NCBI RefSeq assembly: GCF_023898315.1
Contig: NC_064619.1
Location: forward strand, 507,566,594 to 507,630,593
Origin: Schistocerca nitens
Lineage: Eukaryota; Arthropoda; Insecta; Orthoptera; Acrididae
Direction of reading: 5' to 3'
Length of the DNA: 64,000 nucleotides
Part shown: positions 47,609-58,850 of the stretch, piece after piece
Numbering within the stretch: the stretch's first letter is position 1
Layout: every line of letters begins with the position of its first letter
Program-made: the position numbers and the translations under genes
The notes under the pieces: generated by a model
Databases searched by the model: none
What the model was told of the DNA's origin: nothing
The model's input: the letters and a program-made list of their open reading frames with translations, nothing else

Positions 47609-48851
47609 ATGCCTCGTGTAAGGAAGAGAAATGCGTACCATCAAAAAAATGGCTCTGAGCACTATGCGACTTAACTTCTGAGGTCATCAGTCGCCTAGAA
47701 CTTAGAACTAATTAAACCTAACTAACATAGGGACATCACACACATACATGCCCGAGGCAGGATTCGAACCTGCGACCTTAGTGGTCGCTCGGCTCCAGAC
47801 TGTAGCGCCTAGAACCGCACGGCCACACAGGCCGGCTGCGTACCATCACGTTTCCGACTTTCATAAAGGTCGGATTGTAGATCGCGATTGCCGTTTATGG
47901 TATCACGACATTGCTGCTCGCGTTGGTCGAGATCCAATGACGGTTAGCAGAATCTGGAATCGGTGGGTTCAGGAGGGTAATACGGAATGCCGTGCTGGAT
48001 CACAACTGCCTCATATCACCAGCAGTCGAGATGACAGGCATCTTATCCGCATGGCTGTAACGGATCGTGCAGCCACGTCTCGATCCCTGAGTCAACAGAT
48101 GGGGACGTTTGCAAGACAACAACCATATCCACGAACAGTTCGATGACGTTTGCCGCAGCATGGACTATCAGCTCGGAGACCATGGCTGCGGTCACCCTTG
48201 ACGCTGCATCACAGATTGGAGCGCCTGCGATGGTGTACTCAACGACGAACCTGGGAGCAAGAATGGCAAAACGTCATTTTTTCGGATGAATCCGGGTTCT
48301 GTCTACAGCATCATGATGGTCGCATGCGTGTTTGGCGACATCGCGGTGAACGCACATTGTAAGCGTGTATTCGTCATCGCCATAATGGCGTGTCACCCGG
48401 CTTGATGGTGTGGGGTGCCATTGGTTACACGTCTCGGTCACCTCTTGTTCGCACTGACGGCACTTTGAACAGTGGACGTTACATTTCAGATGTGTTACGA
48501 CCCGTGGCTCTACCCTTCGTTCGATCCCTGCGAAACCCTACATTTCAGCAGGATAATGCACGACCGCATGTTTTAGGTCCTGTACGGGCCTTTCTGGATA
48601 CAGTAAATGTTCGACTGCTGCCCTGGCCAGCACATTCTCCAGATCTCTCACCAATTGAAAACGTCTGGTCAATGGTGGCCGAGCAACTGGCTCGTCACAA
48701 TACGGCAGTCACTACTCTTGATGAACTGTGGCATCGTGTTGAAGCTGTATGGGCAACTGTACCTGTACACGCCATCCAAGCTCTGTTTGACTCAATGCCT
48801 AGGCGTAACAAGGCCGTTATTACGGCCAGAGGTGCTTGTTCTGGGTACTTA
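47609..48851 (+). pseudogene. Tc1-like DD34E transposase (broken)
   Basis: Starts ATG at 47609 (MPRVRKRNAYH), as in the sister copy. A SINE then splits the helix-turn-helix region. After it the frame is resumed (SDFHKGRIV, then YHDIAARVGRDPMTVSRIWN). The in-frame stops are TGA at 48144-48146 (probably once CGA) and TAA at 48360-48362. The catalytic triad is intact: Asp in FSDESGFC, Asp in FQQDNARPH and Glu in SPIENVW, with 34 residues between the last two. The family stop codon after GCSGY is TTA here at 48849-48851, so the last frame runs on to 48908. Confidence 0.95.
47644..47836 (-). mobile_element. tRNA-derived SINE, family A, inside Tc1 transposase
   Basis: Minus-strand copy with an intact B box (GGTTCGAATCC). 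A 12-bp perfect duplication, TGCGTACCATCA, lies at 47632-47643 and 47837-47848 and is part of the transposase codons. The SINE is younger than the element. Confidence 0.98.
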
Positions 48852-48988
48852 TTTCTCAGGATCTATGTAACCAAATTGCTAGAAAATGTAATCACATGTC
48901 AGTTCTAGTAAAATATATTTGTCGAATGAAACCCGTTTATCATCTGCATTTTCTTCTTGGTGTAGCAATTTTAATGGCCAGTAGTGTA

Positions 48989-49259
48989 TATCTGATCAAT
49001 TAACACTGACTACTTCGATCAGATGAAAATGTGTATGGAATTATCTTCAGGACTGAACTTTTTAAACACGCCGAAGAAAATCAGTGAATTTCGGTCAAAG
49101 TTTAGGAACTTAACCTGTTAATTTCATTTTTATTGTGATGCAGTGAAAAGAGAAACCTGTTCAGATTCTGGCCAGGTATCTTACAATATATTTTTGTTAT
49201 TCCTTGAAGACAGGTAGATGTTCAATGATTCGAGGGCAGCATTAGCTACATACTAAATC
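48989..49259. other. Unassigned spacer
   Basis: Nothing recognised. Confidence 0.4.
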
Positions 49260-49735
49260 CAGTCTCGCACGCGTGATTGGAAATTTACTGTGGCGTCTAT
49301 CCGAGCGTAACAGAGTGCCGGAGCGGCTCGTAGCGGCGGCGGCAGGGGAAAGCAGCGAGCCCGGAGCCCACAAAGAGCAATTCCGGCCGACAGTACAATA
49401 CAGCGGGGGCGGCGGGAACAAATCACGGCCGCGGCCGGTCGGTTTTTATTTGGACGGGGGCGGCGCCGCTGCCGGCGCCAGCGGTGGTGGAAGTTCGGGG
49501 GAGGAAGTGGGCTGGCGCCGGGGGCGCGAGTTATGACCAGCTGACGCCAGGCGGCAGGCGGCAGGCGGCCGGGCATCCCAGCCACTGTGCGTGCGCAAGG
49601 TGCGGCCGAGGTGCCAACGCGAAATCGAAGCCGAGAGCGCCGCGCGCGGATGCCGAGGGGAGCCAGCCGGCCGTGTCCGGAGGCGGCGCAGTAAATCCCC
49701 GGGGGAGTCAGACAGCCAGCAAGTTACCGCCGGAG
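49260..49735. promoter_or_regulatory. Strong CpG island
   Basis: The most GC-rich segment of the window, dense in CpG, with repeats of CGGCGG and CAGGCGGCAGGCGGC. Overlapping frames on both strands (up to 113 codons) have low-complexity Ala/Arg/Gly composition and no protein motif. It is probably a promoter or first-exon region or other regulatory DNA. Confidence 0.35.
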
Positions 49736-50285
49736 GAGCCACCAACTTCTCTCGCAAACACCTTCCACGCACTTGCTACCTATAACACTTTGTCTGCAGA
49801 ACCACTCGCGTTAACCACTCTATGATAAATTTTCTGCAGAAGGTGCTACACAGCTTTTAAATGGTTGTATATAAAAAAAAAGCACGAACGCTCAGGTGCT
49901 GCAGTACGACTTTATGTATTTATTTACTAGATTCCGTAGTATTATCTTAATGAAGTCACTCAAAAATAATTTTTTGGCCACAAAATTATAGGCAACGTGC
50001 AGTACTGTTCTCACACATACAGATGCAAGGTAATTCTAAAATAGTTGGACAAGGAATGGGGCTTGTACTCCAACACGCAAAACAAGGAAAAAGTGTCGTG
50101 TGAACATACCGTGAGGTACCAAGTATTGTACGAAGCTTCTGTGTAAGTGCTTAATGCTTCCGACGGTGGCTGCTCCCAACATGACATAAATTTAGTGTTG
50201 ATGCTGACCCAACAGCTCATAAATATTCGAAAAAATAGTCATATTCATGAAAGGTCTAGAACTTTCAATTCTTATTTACTTATTT
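49736..50285. other. Unassigned tract
   Basis: Nothing recognised. Confidence 0.4.
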
Positions 50286-50289
50286 ATTT

Positions 50290-50830
50290 ATTAATTTTTG
50301 CAAGGTGGAGTTCCTAGTTTCAGCACTACTAATGAAAGATATGTTTATGCACGCCATTAGCTGTTGTATAAATTTTACTGAAATGTGCTACCATACTCGT
50401 TTCGCTCTATGCAAACCATCTTCAAGGATTAGACAAATCGTTGTTCGAATGTTCACGTGTTTCTTTTCAGTGTACGAAACTCTGTTCCCTTAATATTGAC
50501 AGAAATGTGTAAACATCCCTTTTTGATGACACGCAATATAAATGCTGGTGATTGCCTGTTAAGTCAGTGTTAAATGAACTGTGTTTAACATATCAGAAAA
50601 CAATGTGCTAGAATGAATACTTGCTTAGTGGCGGAAGATGGTCTACATACACCCAAACTAGAAACAAATTTCAATAAATCATATACAATAGCTGTGATGT
50701 GTATAACCATGTTGCCTGTAAATAATTTTATGATACCTCAAGATGATCTGATGATCGAAAGCGGTTGTTAATGAAGATCTGCTTGTCAACAGGTCTTGGC
50801 GGTTCTAAAATATAACTTTTTTTCAGGTAC
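50290..50830. repeat. Inverted pair of degenerate Penelope-type ends
   Basis: The left part (50290-50455) is similar, as reverse complement, to 50615-50720, sharing GAAGATGG, CAAATTTCA-like and CAATAGCTGTGATGTG-like blocks. Hammerhead-like cores occur on the minus strand at 50399-50426 (CTTGAAGATGG, later GAAACG) and on the plus strand at 50737-50761 (CTCAAGA, stem GATC/GATC, GAAAG). Divergence is high. Confidence 0.5.
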
Positions 50831-50839
50831 ATACGAATT

Positions 50840-51925
50840 CTGGAGTACCTCGCGAATAAAATATATCAGCTGATGCCAGCTTGCGATGGGCAGTTACTGT
50901 TATGAAGCACTGAGCATTTAACAACATTCGTTCAATACTTCATGCTTCATGGTACATCCATAGGTCACTTTCCTTGTTTGGTTCATAGATTCATTCTTTG
51001 GTCAAGTACTTTAGAATGACGTTGCATGTGTGTGTAAATAGTTTAGCGCGTTTTCTATCGTTTAATATTGAAACGACTACTTAACGCAGCTCACTGGCGC
51101 CTGCGAATTCGTAACTGGCTGCAGCAGCCATCAGCAACGGTACTGAAATCGACAGGCAGTCAGCAGCTCACGACCTATCCTGCGCATCACAGTGCCATTC
51201 CTTGCAACTGTGACATGAAATTTACAGATTCCTGCCGTGAAAGGTTAGTAAATTAATCACTGCGAAACAAAAAAATAATTTGCCATTTCCAAGAGACATG
51301 GGCCAATACCGTGTAACATCGCCTCTAGCTTTTGTAATCGTATCATTTGGGCGAGGAAGCTAGCCCATACTGATTAATGGAAACTATCTCAGCTGCATTA
51401 GTACACGTTGATTGTGTTGCAGTTGCTTCCGTTCGTTGAACATCTTCAGGTTACCGATATGACGAACAACGAACGGACCCGGTCGAAGCACAACAAATGT
51501 ATAATAATACAGCTGAGGCAACTTTTATTAGTTATTAACATTGTCAGCTGGGGTGCTGATCATGATGATGATAGCCCATAAGTTTCTTCAGATATGCCAT
51601 AGCTAGCTGAAGCCACTTTCCTAATTAGATTTCGTAAGGTTACGAATTGACGGGGATATCAATTGCTACGTCTATCTGATGTTCAGTATAGTCCCAAACA
51701 TTTTCTGTGGGATTAAGATCGAGTAATTTACTGGTCCAGTCGAGATTCGATAGGGATTATATGTCTTTGTCAAACTAGGGAAGGTATGCTTGCAGAACTG
51801 AGAACTCGGCTGTTGTTATTTTATAGCACATCAGAGTCTACAGTTTCGCTGCAAGAAGATGTGGAAGAGAAGGTAAGTCTCAGTCATCAACAATGTTAAT
51901 GTATATATCCTTGGTCAAGTGCTAC
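50840..51925. other. Unassigned tract
   Basis: No gene recognised. Confidence 0.4.
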
Positions 51926-51929
51926 TTCA

Positions 51930-53345
51930 TGTTTTTAAAGCGAAATGACTGCTGGATTAAATTTAGGGCGTGCAGCAGCATAAATTCCAGTGTTTCTTCT
52001 GATACTTCGGCTGTGTACCATCCAGCCATCCTCGGTGTGAGCCGAGTAACTGACGCTCCACTACTCGCTCCGTCCTTACTAGACTCTCAGACCGCGCCAC
52101 TGCACATGCCGCCACATATACAGAAGACGCCAGAGACGCCTTTTCAACATACTGTCGGTGTCACCAAGGGCAGCCTCTTGTCGTACTCGGTGTAAATGTT
52201 TTTATGGAGGATTTCGAGGAAAAGGCGCTGGAATCTACTGGTTTGAAGCTCACAGTATTTTCGAAATATATTGACGAGACGTTTATTGTGTGTCCCCACG
52301 GTGAAAAATTACAAGAATTTTTAAACCATCAAAGCCAGTTTGCAATGGAAATCGTAAAAGAGGGATCCTTTCCATTTTTGGATGTTTTGGTAGGACGCTA
52401 AGGTGGTGGCACTTTGGAACATGCAGTTTATTGGAAACTGGCACATAGCGATTTATATTTAGGTGGAAATAGCTGCCATGATCCTTCTTCAAAGATGATA
52501 AGTGTTCTCAGAACTCCGTTACACAGAGCACACATCGTTGCTGATTGGTGCAGTCTGGAAGACGAGCTCCTATACTTGAAGAAATTTTTTGAAGCCAACC
52601 GGTATTCTTCACGGCAGAATGTAAGGCACTACTATGATACCAACAGTGTGCATAAGGAGTGCAGACGAAGGCGAGGAGAATTTTAAATCTATGGCTTTCC
52701 TGCCATACGTGGAAAGTCTATCGTCAAAAACGGGACGGATCCTCAGCAAACACAAAGTAAAAGTAATTTTTCGTCCAGGACTGCGGTGTCCCAGTAAAGA
52801 TAATTTGATGCTTCGGAAGTCTGGGGTTTTCTATATCCCCTGCGGACTTGCAACACGTACAATCCACAAAGACGCACAGAACAACGCGGGTACAGCCGGC
52901 TCTTACAGTCTAACAAATCAGGATCGACAGAACTCTGACACTGTGCACTCTGAGGTGTAGGGAAAAGTCGCAAATTTAGCCTCGACTTTATTTTTTTGGG
53001 ATTCAGCAATGAAAGAAGCAATTGAAATTCAGTTGGCGATGAATTTAATTAACAAATATACCGGCTTCAGGTTGGATAAATCGAGGAATCCGTCAGTTTC
53101 TGCAATAAACCTACAATGGTGTCATCACAGTACAGCCCGCAGTGATACATCGATATCGCATCGTGGATCGACCGCGCAGCCAAAGATCTCTTTCCCGCCG
53201 ATCAACGTCTCTGGCACCTTGTGTATCTGTGGCTGCATACACAGTGGCGCGATCCGCAAGGAGCGAGTGCTGAAGTATCAGTCACTCGATTCATTCTGAA
53301 AATGGATCAAGGGTACACATCCGAAATATCAGAAGAATAAGCGGA
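51930..53345 (+). mobile_element. Penelope-like retroelement, degenerate RT and GIY-YIG-like region
   Basis: The reverse-transcriptase part is at about 52150-52680: FMEDFEEKALESTGLK, then YIDETFIV (in place of YVDDTFIV), FPFLDVLVGR, HAVYWKLAHSDLYLGGNSC, and HRAHIVADWCSLEDELLYLK. The linker follows at about 52690-52830 (FLPYVESLSSKTGRILSKHK, then RKSGVFYIPCGL). Then comes the degraded GIY-YIG endonuclease region, with FFWDSAMKEAIEIQLAMNL and NKYTGFRLDKSRNPSVS (52989-53110). Penelope-like elements have this RT plus GIY-YIG order. Stops at 52195, 52399, 52683 and 52957, frameshifts and the YIDE change make it inactive. The 3' end has a hammerhead-like core at 53296-53327. The 5' start is uncertain. 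Confidence 0.85.
53296..53327 (+). other. Hammerhead-like core at the 3' end of the Penelope-like element
   Basis: CTGAAAA, then GGAT paired with ATCC around a spacer of about 11 bases, then GAAAT. The invariant G of CUGANGA is A here, so it is decayed. It occupies the same place as the better copy at 5759-5790. Confidence 0.4.
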
Positions 53346-53654
53346 ATTTATGCGGCTGGACACCCGAAATTTAATAGAGCATCCGTGTTCATGTTCACCT
53401 TTACCTGTATAGGTGGACCCAAGTGATGGTATGTCGTATTATATGGCTATGAGTGGTAAACAATTCCTTCTAGAAGCGTTAGGCAGTACTCATTGATAGG
53501 CCCACTAATCGGACAAATTCGTTCACTGTGTGATCATGAGCAGGTCTAAACACGATACATCATTTCTGCAAATATGTTATGTTCCTAGTTCAACCCATCG
53601 TATTTGGCTGATTCCAAACAACTGACCGGAACATACCACCTATTACCTGTATCC

Positions 53655-53870
53655 CAGGTCCTTTGTTATTTGCTGGACGTGTTCCACTTTCTGTCTTAAC
53701 CTGCAGTTTTTGGCCTCTATAGCTTCCTCTGGTACCATGGACGCTATTGCCTTATGTCTCAACCCATGCTTTTTCAGTCCCTATAATTTTCGACATTCTT
53801 CTGTAGCACTTCAAATGCTTCGATTCTCTTCTGTTCCGCGCTTCAAAGTGACCAGTGCTGTCTTTTCAAG
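53655..53870 (-). mobile_element. LINE fragment
   Basis: Minus-strand fragment of the family at 17234-17736. Shared plus-strand words include TTCTCTTCTGTTCCG and TCTGGTACCATGG-like segments. Short and decayed. Confidence 0.65.
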
Positions 53871-54555
53871 AGCCTATATATGAAAAATTAGCACGTGACT
53901 TCACACTGCGTACACAGGTTAGTTTTTGGCACAGTTCTCTCGGCCAAGGCTCAGTGGCACCAGGTGTTGTGCTCCACTCCCGTCGGCCGCAGCTGCAGGC
54001 ACGCTAACTTGGACGAAACTAGCTCGGTCAGCCGCAGGCGGCTCAGTCTTAACTGCTTTCCAACTCCATTATAAACTGTGTTTACTAGTCTCGGTTACAT
54101 AATAGTCTAATCTCCACCGTCCATCCCGCGACAGTCTCTCCAGTGACGCTATTCTGAGACTCGCGATCTAACGTCACTGTACCCCAATCTCTAGATTGGC
54201 TATCCATCTCGTCACCAACCCCAAAATCACTTATTTCTACTGCATCAAAGAAAGTCTTGAGAAACACAAAAATATATTTATCCCTCGAACAGAAGTTATT
54301 GAAATGCTTTATGATTCCATATGCGTTGTTAAGTAGGTTGTGAAACTGGATAAACAAAAATATTCAGCTGTTTCATACAGTTCGACGGTGTTTGTGAATT
54401 AGTTAATCACAATGCATAGAGGTACATTGAGGAGCTAAAACATTATCTCCACTGCCAAACACCAGACTGAATGCCTCGTATTGGCGTTGCAGGGACGCAA
54501 CGCTATAAGGGAGGTATACAGAGGGTTACAACACGAGACCGACAAACTTAGAAAG
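53871..54555. other. Unassigned tract
   Basis: A CpG-bearing patch at 53935-54080, otherwise nothing recognised. Confidence 0.4.
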
Positions 54556-54834
54556 CAAAATTTTGAAAAACACAACCCTCAGTCGCGAACACTATTAATT
54601 TGTAACCTAGGTTTCGGTGTCACAAGGGACACCTTCTTCGAACAAAATTAAAAGTAAATGATACAGCATAACGTACCAAAAAATACGAAAGCTGCAGTCA
54701 TACCTGACAGCGTCAGATAGAATTAAAATAAAATGCAACGCAGGTGCAAGCCACTAGGGGCTGCCATATGTCCTCTGCTACAGTCAACAGAGTTTTGTGT
54801 TGACTGTTTGAGGGCTGTGTTTTTCAAAATTTTG
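54556..54834. repeat. Short-armed inverted repeat with a hammerhead-like hairpin
   Basis: Ends of 26 bp (CAAAATTTTGAAAAACACAA and its complement at 54815-54834) bracket about 225 bp. Inside, on the minus strand at 54611-54640, a perfect 6-bp stem GGTGTC/GACACC with loop CCTTGT is followed by GAAACC. It is preceded by TCGAAGA, a variant of CTGAAGA. Confidence 0.7.
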
Positions 54835-54864
54835 TATTATACAACAGTCGCTGATTGACAGCCA

Positions 54865-55590
54865 TGTTAAAAACCTTAAACTTAGAAAGGATTTAGAGAG
54901 AGTCTCGTGGAACAACCTGAGGATAGGAAGCCATTCTCGGAAACGTCATCCAACACCATAAAGAGCGGCCTAAGTTACGAGCGCCGGCTCTAGTTGCATG
55001 TGACTGTGCGCCTTCGGACCGAAGGTGGAACGTGTTCACAATATTGTTTGTTATTCAGTGATTGCTACCGATTGCCGCGATCGCCGGGGGGGGGGGGGGG
55101 GGTGAAAGATAGAGCTGGCCCTGACTGCTATAAATGTGATGCTTTGTTTCCTCAGTAGATGACAGACTATGACATGGGTTCCCATCCACAACTTATTTTT
55201 CTCGTGGAACCCTCTAGAATCTGCAATGTTTTTCGATAAACAGAAGAAAAATAAACTGCGGATGGAAACCCATGTCCGAAACAGTCATCAACCGATGAAG
55301 CAGAGCTTGCATTAATGGGAGACTTTTCAACGAAGCTGCTAGCTCCATCTGTATACTGGCAGTCGTAGCAATCAGTCGCGATCACTGAATAAGAACAACA
55401 TTGCGAGACGTACGAAGTGACGTTTTCTACCGAAGGCGTGGCCTAATGGCAGGCGCCGGCGCCTATAACTTCCACGCTCTGTAACGTCGTTGGATGACGT
55501 GTCCGGATACGGCTTCCTATCCTCAATTTGTTGCTCTAGACACCTTCTAAAAGCCCTGGAAGTTTGCAGATGTTTTATTGTAACGCTCTG
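54865..55590. repeat. Foldback element, arms of about 340 bp
   Basis: The left half (54874-55210) and right half (55220-55565) are reverse complements with moderate divergence. Shared blocks: GAGGATAGGAAGCC, GTCATCCAAC, GCCTTCGG and GATGACAG/CTGTCATC-like segments near the centre at about 55215. A run of 17 G lies within the left arm (55086-55102). The same family occurs at 59944-60575 and 61953-62360. No transposase. Confidence 0.8.
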
Positions 55591-55954
55591 TATTTGCGGA
55601 GCAAAGGCGAATATACATGTTAGTGGCGATACGAGCCGCAAATGGGGAAACCTACTCACATAAGCTACTTTGACAACAATCAGAACGTGTACACTTAACG
55701 CCTTAAGCGCCTCTCAAGGCCTGTTCAGTGTTGTGGCCCATTCAGTGTCGTGTTATATTACAGATACTGAAATACGAGTAGCTGTGCCACTTGCATTCTT
55801 AATTTAGTTTTCTAGTTTTCTTCTATTCTCTGCTTTCTCTTACCTTACAAATAGTAGGAAATTATCCTTAATATGGTGTGTGATCACCACGGACAGCAGC
55901 TCACGCTCCACGACGTGCTCCCGTACTGCGCACCAAATACTCTTGTAATAGGGC

Positions 55955-56151
55955 GCCGGCCGGAGAGGCCAAGCGGTTCTAGGCGCTTCAGTCTGGAACC
56001 GCGCGACCGCTAGGGTCGCAGGTTCGAATCCTGCCTTGGGCATGGATGTGTGTGATGTCCTTAGGTTAGTTAGGTTTAAGTAGTTCTAAGTTCCACGGGA
56101 CTGATGGCTACAGCAGTTGAGTCCCAAAGTGCTCAGAGTCATTTGAACCAT
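55955..56151 (+). mobile_element. tRNA-derived SINE, family A
   Basis: Plus-strand copy with A box GAGGCCAAGCGGTTCTAGG and a perfect B box. A 12-bp duplication, TTGTAATAGGGC, at 55943-55954 and 56152-56163. Confidence 0.97.
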
Positions 56152-56611
56152 TTGTAATAGGGCCTTCCATTCCTCCACCAGCGGGGTTAACAACTATTGG
56201 ATGGTCACTGGAGAAGTTGGATATACTTTAAAACGACTCGTCAACTCGTCCCGCACGTGCTTGAAGGGAGTTAAGTTGGAGGAACAGGTAGGCCAGTCCA
56301 CTCGCCGAATATTCTCTCGTTCCATGAGTTCCTCCACCTGTGCTGTTCGATGCGGTCGAGCGTTGTCCTCCACAAAAATGAGATGGCCGGATGTACCCCT
56401 AAACAGAAGCACATAGGGCAAAAGTACATTGTAATAATGACCTTCACCTGCGAGTTCACAGTGTTAAAAAGATTTTCAGTCAGTACGCCCATGGAATATT
56501 ATACCTTACCACACCATAACACCTAGGCCACCAATTATGTTCGAGAATGCTCCTGGGTGCAGTATATGTCCCATCTGTCACCACATGAGGGTACTCAAGG
56601 ATTGACGAACA

Positions 56612-56797
56612 AAAAGATGGTTCAAATGGCTCTAAGCACTCTGGGACATCTGAGGTCATCAGTCCCCTACACTTAGAACTTCTTAAACCTAGGGACATCA
56701 CACACACCCATGGCCGAGGCAGGATTCGAACCTGCGACCGCAGCAGCAGCGCGGTTCCAGACTGAAGCGCCTATAACCGCTCGGCCTCAGCGGCGGA
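56612..56797 (-). mobile_element. tRNA-derived SINE, family A
   Basis: Minus-strand copy with a small deletion after CTGGGAC. A 12-bp duplication, GATTGACGAACA, at 56600-56611 and 56798-56809. Confidence 0.97.
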
Positions 56798-57229
56798 GAT
56801 TGACGAACATGATCATTCTTGTAACACAGGTGTTATCGTGTGAGGAGGTATTATGTTGCATGGGCGTACTAAGCTCCAAATCTTTAGCACAGTGCAACCC
56901 TCGGTCAACTTTATTGTGACGTTTCATTCTCGTGGATGACAATGCGCGATAGCGGCGAACAGTGCTGGTGGAGCAAGTCTTTGAACGAGATAATATTTGG
57001 CGAAAGGGGTGGCCTGCCGTTTACCCTTCTTGAATACTGTAGAAAAAGTGCGTTCGTCGGGGAGAAGTAATGCAGCAACATCCACATGCACCAATGGCCA
57101 TCCAGCGGTAGTCAGCTGTCCTGGTGCAGGAATGGAACGCCTACTACAAGAACTTACCGACTTGTGGCCAGCATCGGACCGTGTCGCAGAGTATGCATTG
57201 AAGCTTTTGCCGGCAGTGGAGATCACATA

Positions 57230-58426
57230 CACTATGAGGTCAAAAGTATCCGGACACCTCCAAAAACATACGTTTTTCATGTTAGGTGCATTGTGCTGAC
57301 ACCTACCCCCAGGTAATCTACAAATATCAGCGACCTCAGTGGTCTTTAGATATCGTGAGAGAGCTAAATGGGGCGCTCAGCGGAACTGACGGACTTCGAA
57401 TGTGGTCAGGCGATAGGGTGTCACTTGTGTCATACGTCAGTATGCGAGATTTCCACACTGCTAAACATCCCTAGGTCCACTGTTTCCGATGTGATAGTGA
57501 AGTGGAAAGTGGGGAGACCGCCGACAGTTGAAGAGGGTCGTAATGTGTAATAGGCAGACATGTATCCAGACCATCACACAGGAATTTCAAACTGCTTCAG
57601 GATCCATCTGCAAGCACTATGACAGTTAGGCGGGAGGTGAGAAAACTTGGATTTCATGGTCGAGCGGCAGCTCGTAAGCCACACATCACACCGGTAAATG
57701 TTAAATAACGCCTCGCTTGGTGTAAGCAGCGTAAACATTGAACGACTGATCAGTGTAGAAACGTTGCGTGGAGTGACGAATCACGGTACACAATGTGGCG
57801 ATTCGATGGCAGCTTGTGGGTATGGCGAATGCCCGGTGAACGTCATCTGCCAGCGTGTGTAGTACCAACAGTAAAATTCGGAGGCAGTGGTGTTACGGTG
57901 TGGTCGTGTTTTTCATGGCGGGGTCTTGCACCCCTTGTTGTTTTGCGTGGCACTACTGAAGCACAGGCCTACATTGATGTTTTAAGCACATTCTTGCTCC
58001 CACTGTTGAAGAGCAATTCGGGGATGGCGATTACATCTTTCAACACGATCGAGCACCAGTTCATAATGCACGGCCTGTGGCGGAGTGGTTACACGACAAT
58101 AAAATCCCTGTAATGGGCTGTCCTGCACAGTCCTGACCTGAATATTATAGAACACCTTTGAGATGTTTTGGAACGCAGACTTCGTGCCAGGCCTCACCGC
58201 CCGACATCGATACTTCTCCTCAGTGCAGTAGTCCGAGAAGAATGGGCAGCCATGCTCCAAGAAACCTCTCAGCAACTTAATGAACGTTTGCGTTAGAGAG
58301 TGGAAGCTGTCATCAAGGCTAATGGTGAGCCAACACCATATTGAATTCCCGCGTGACCCATGGTGGACGCCACTAACTTGTAAGCCGTTTTCAGGCAGGT
58401 GTCCGCGTACTTTTGATCACATGGTG
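57230..58426 (+). mobile_element. Tc1-like element (fifth family), complete but broken
   Basis: TIRs CACTATGAGGTCAAAAGTATCC and its complement GGTGTCCGCGTACTTTTGATC, next to TA at both ends (57228-57229 and 58427-58428). The ATG at 57368 starts MGRSAELTDFECGQAIGC and a helix-turn-helix (LLNIPRSTVSDVIVKWK). Two frames later come WSDESRYTMWRFDG (first Asp), a frameshift near 58015, FQHDRAPVHN (second Asp) and SPDLNIIEHL (Glu). Spacing 34, so DD34E. Several stops and indels. A 190-bp fragment of the same family is at 62525-62719. Confidence 0.92.
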
Positions 58427-58428
58427 TA

Positions 58429-58850
58429 TACTGTATCAAGAACCGTGTCCTGCATTTAGTAAAATTCTGGGTCCATTATGGATTGCGGTGGGTTCAGTGT
58501 AATAATTGTGTTTGAATAAAAGTGTCATTTCTGTTCGCTTTATTATGTATTTGTTTCAGTCAGATGCTGTACTCAACTGCAGCATTTCATTCTAGGTATT
58601 GTCCAAGACTTTCATCGATCTGTGTTACTTGGCACTGACCAATGTGAAAGCTATTTTCTTCCTTATGTTTTGCACATTGGTGTATAATAAAACAATTTAC
58701 AGTAGGGTCGCTCTGTTTGGCTGCACAGTCGGCGCACTAAAATGTATACTCTTTTAGAGAACTGAACAAGTCGAGAAGATATTTGCCACCGTGGTTGCTG
58801 ATCTTAAATATAGGCTCGGCTGTAGCATCAAAATGAGGCGAACTCTCCAG
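58429..58850. other. Unassigned tract
   Basis: Nothing recognised. Confidence 0.4.

Larger units (their letters stand above)
47391..48986 (+). mobile_element. Tc1-like element, complete, with SINE insertion
   Basis: Full-length copy of the family also present at 27393-27885. It begins CACTACTGGCCATTAAAATT and ends AATTTTAATGGCCAGTAGTG, with TA at both sides (47389-47390 and 48987-48988). Without the 205-bp SINE and duplication it is about 1.39 kb. It carries one DD34E transposase gene, inactivated by a SINE, two nonsense codons and loss of the normal stop. Confidence 0.97.
55861..56900 (-). mobile_element. Decayed Tc1-like element with two SINE insertions
   Basis: The minus-strand frame 56194-56421 reads GHLIFVEDNARPHRTAQVEE (second catalytic Asp in VEDNARPH), then VDWPTCSSNLTPFKHV. 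In the family the final motif is SPDLNPIEHV, so the catalytic Glu is Lys here. Upstream pieces (YTAPRSILEHNWWPR) are weaker. SINEs at 55955-56151 and 56612-56797 interrupt it. Ends not resolved. Confidence 0.7.

Noticed and set aside
49253-49825. Proline/alanine-rich frames on both strands
   Set aside because: By-products of the CpG island; no conservation signal visible.
50737-50761. A certain hammerhead ribozyme
   Set aside because: The core is CTCAAGA, not CTGANGA; kept only as a degenerate member of the series.
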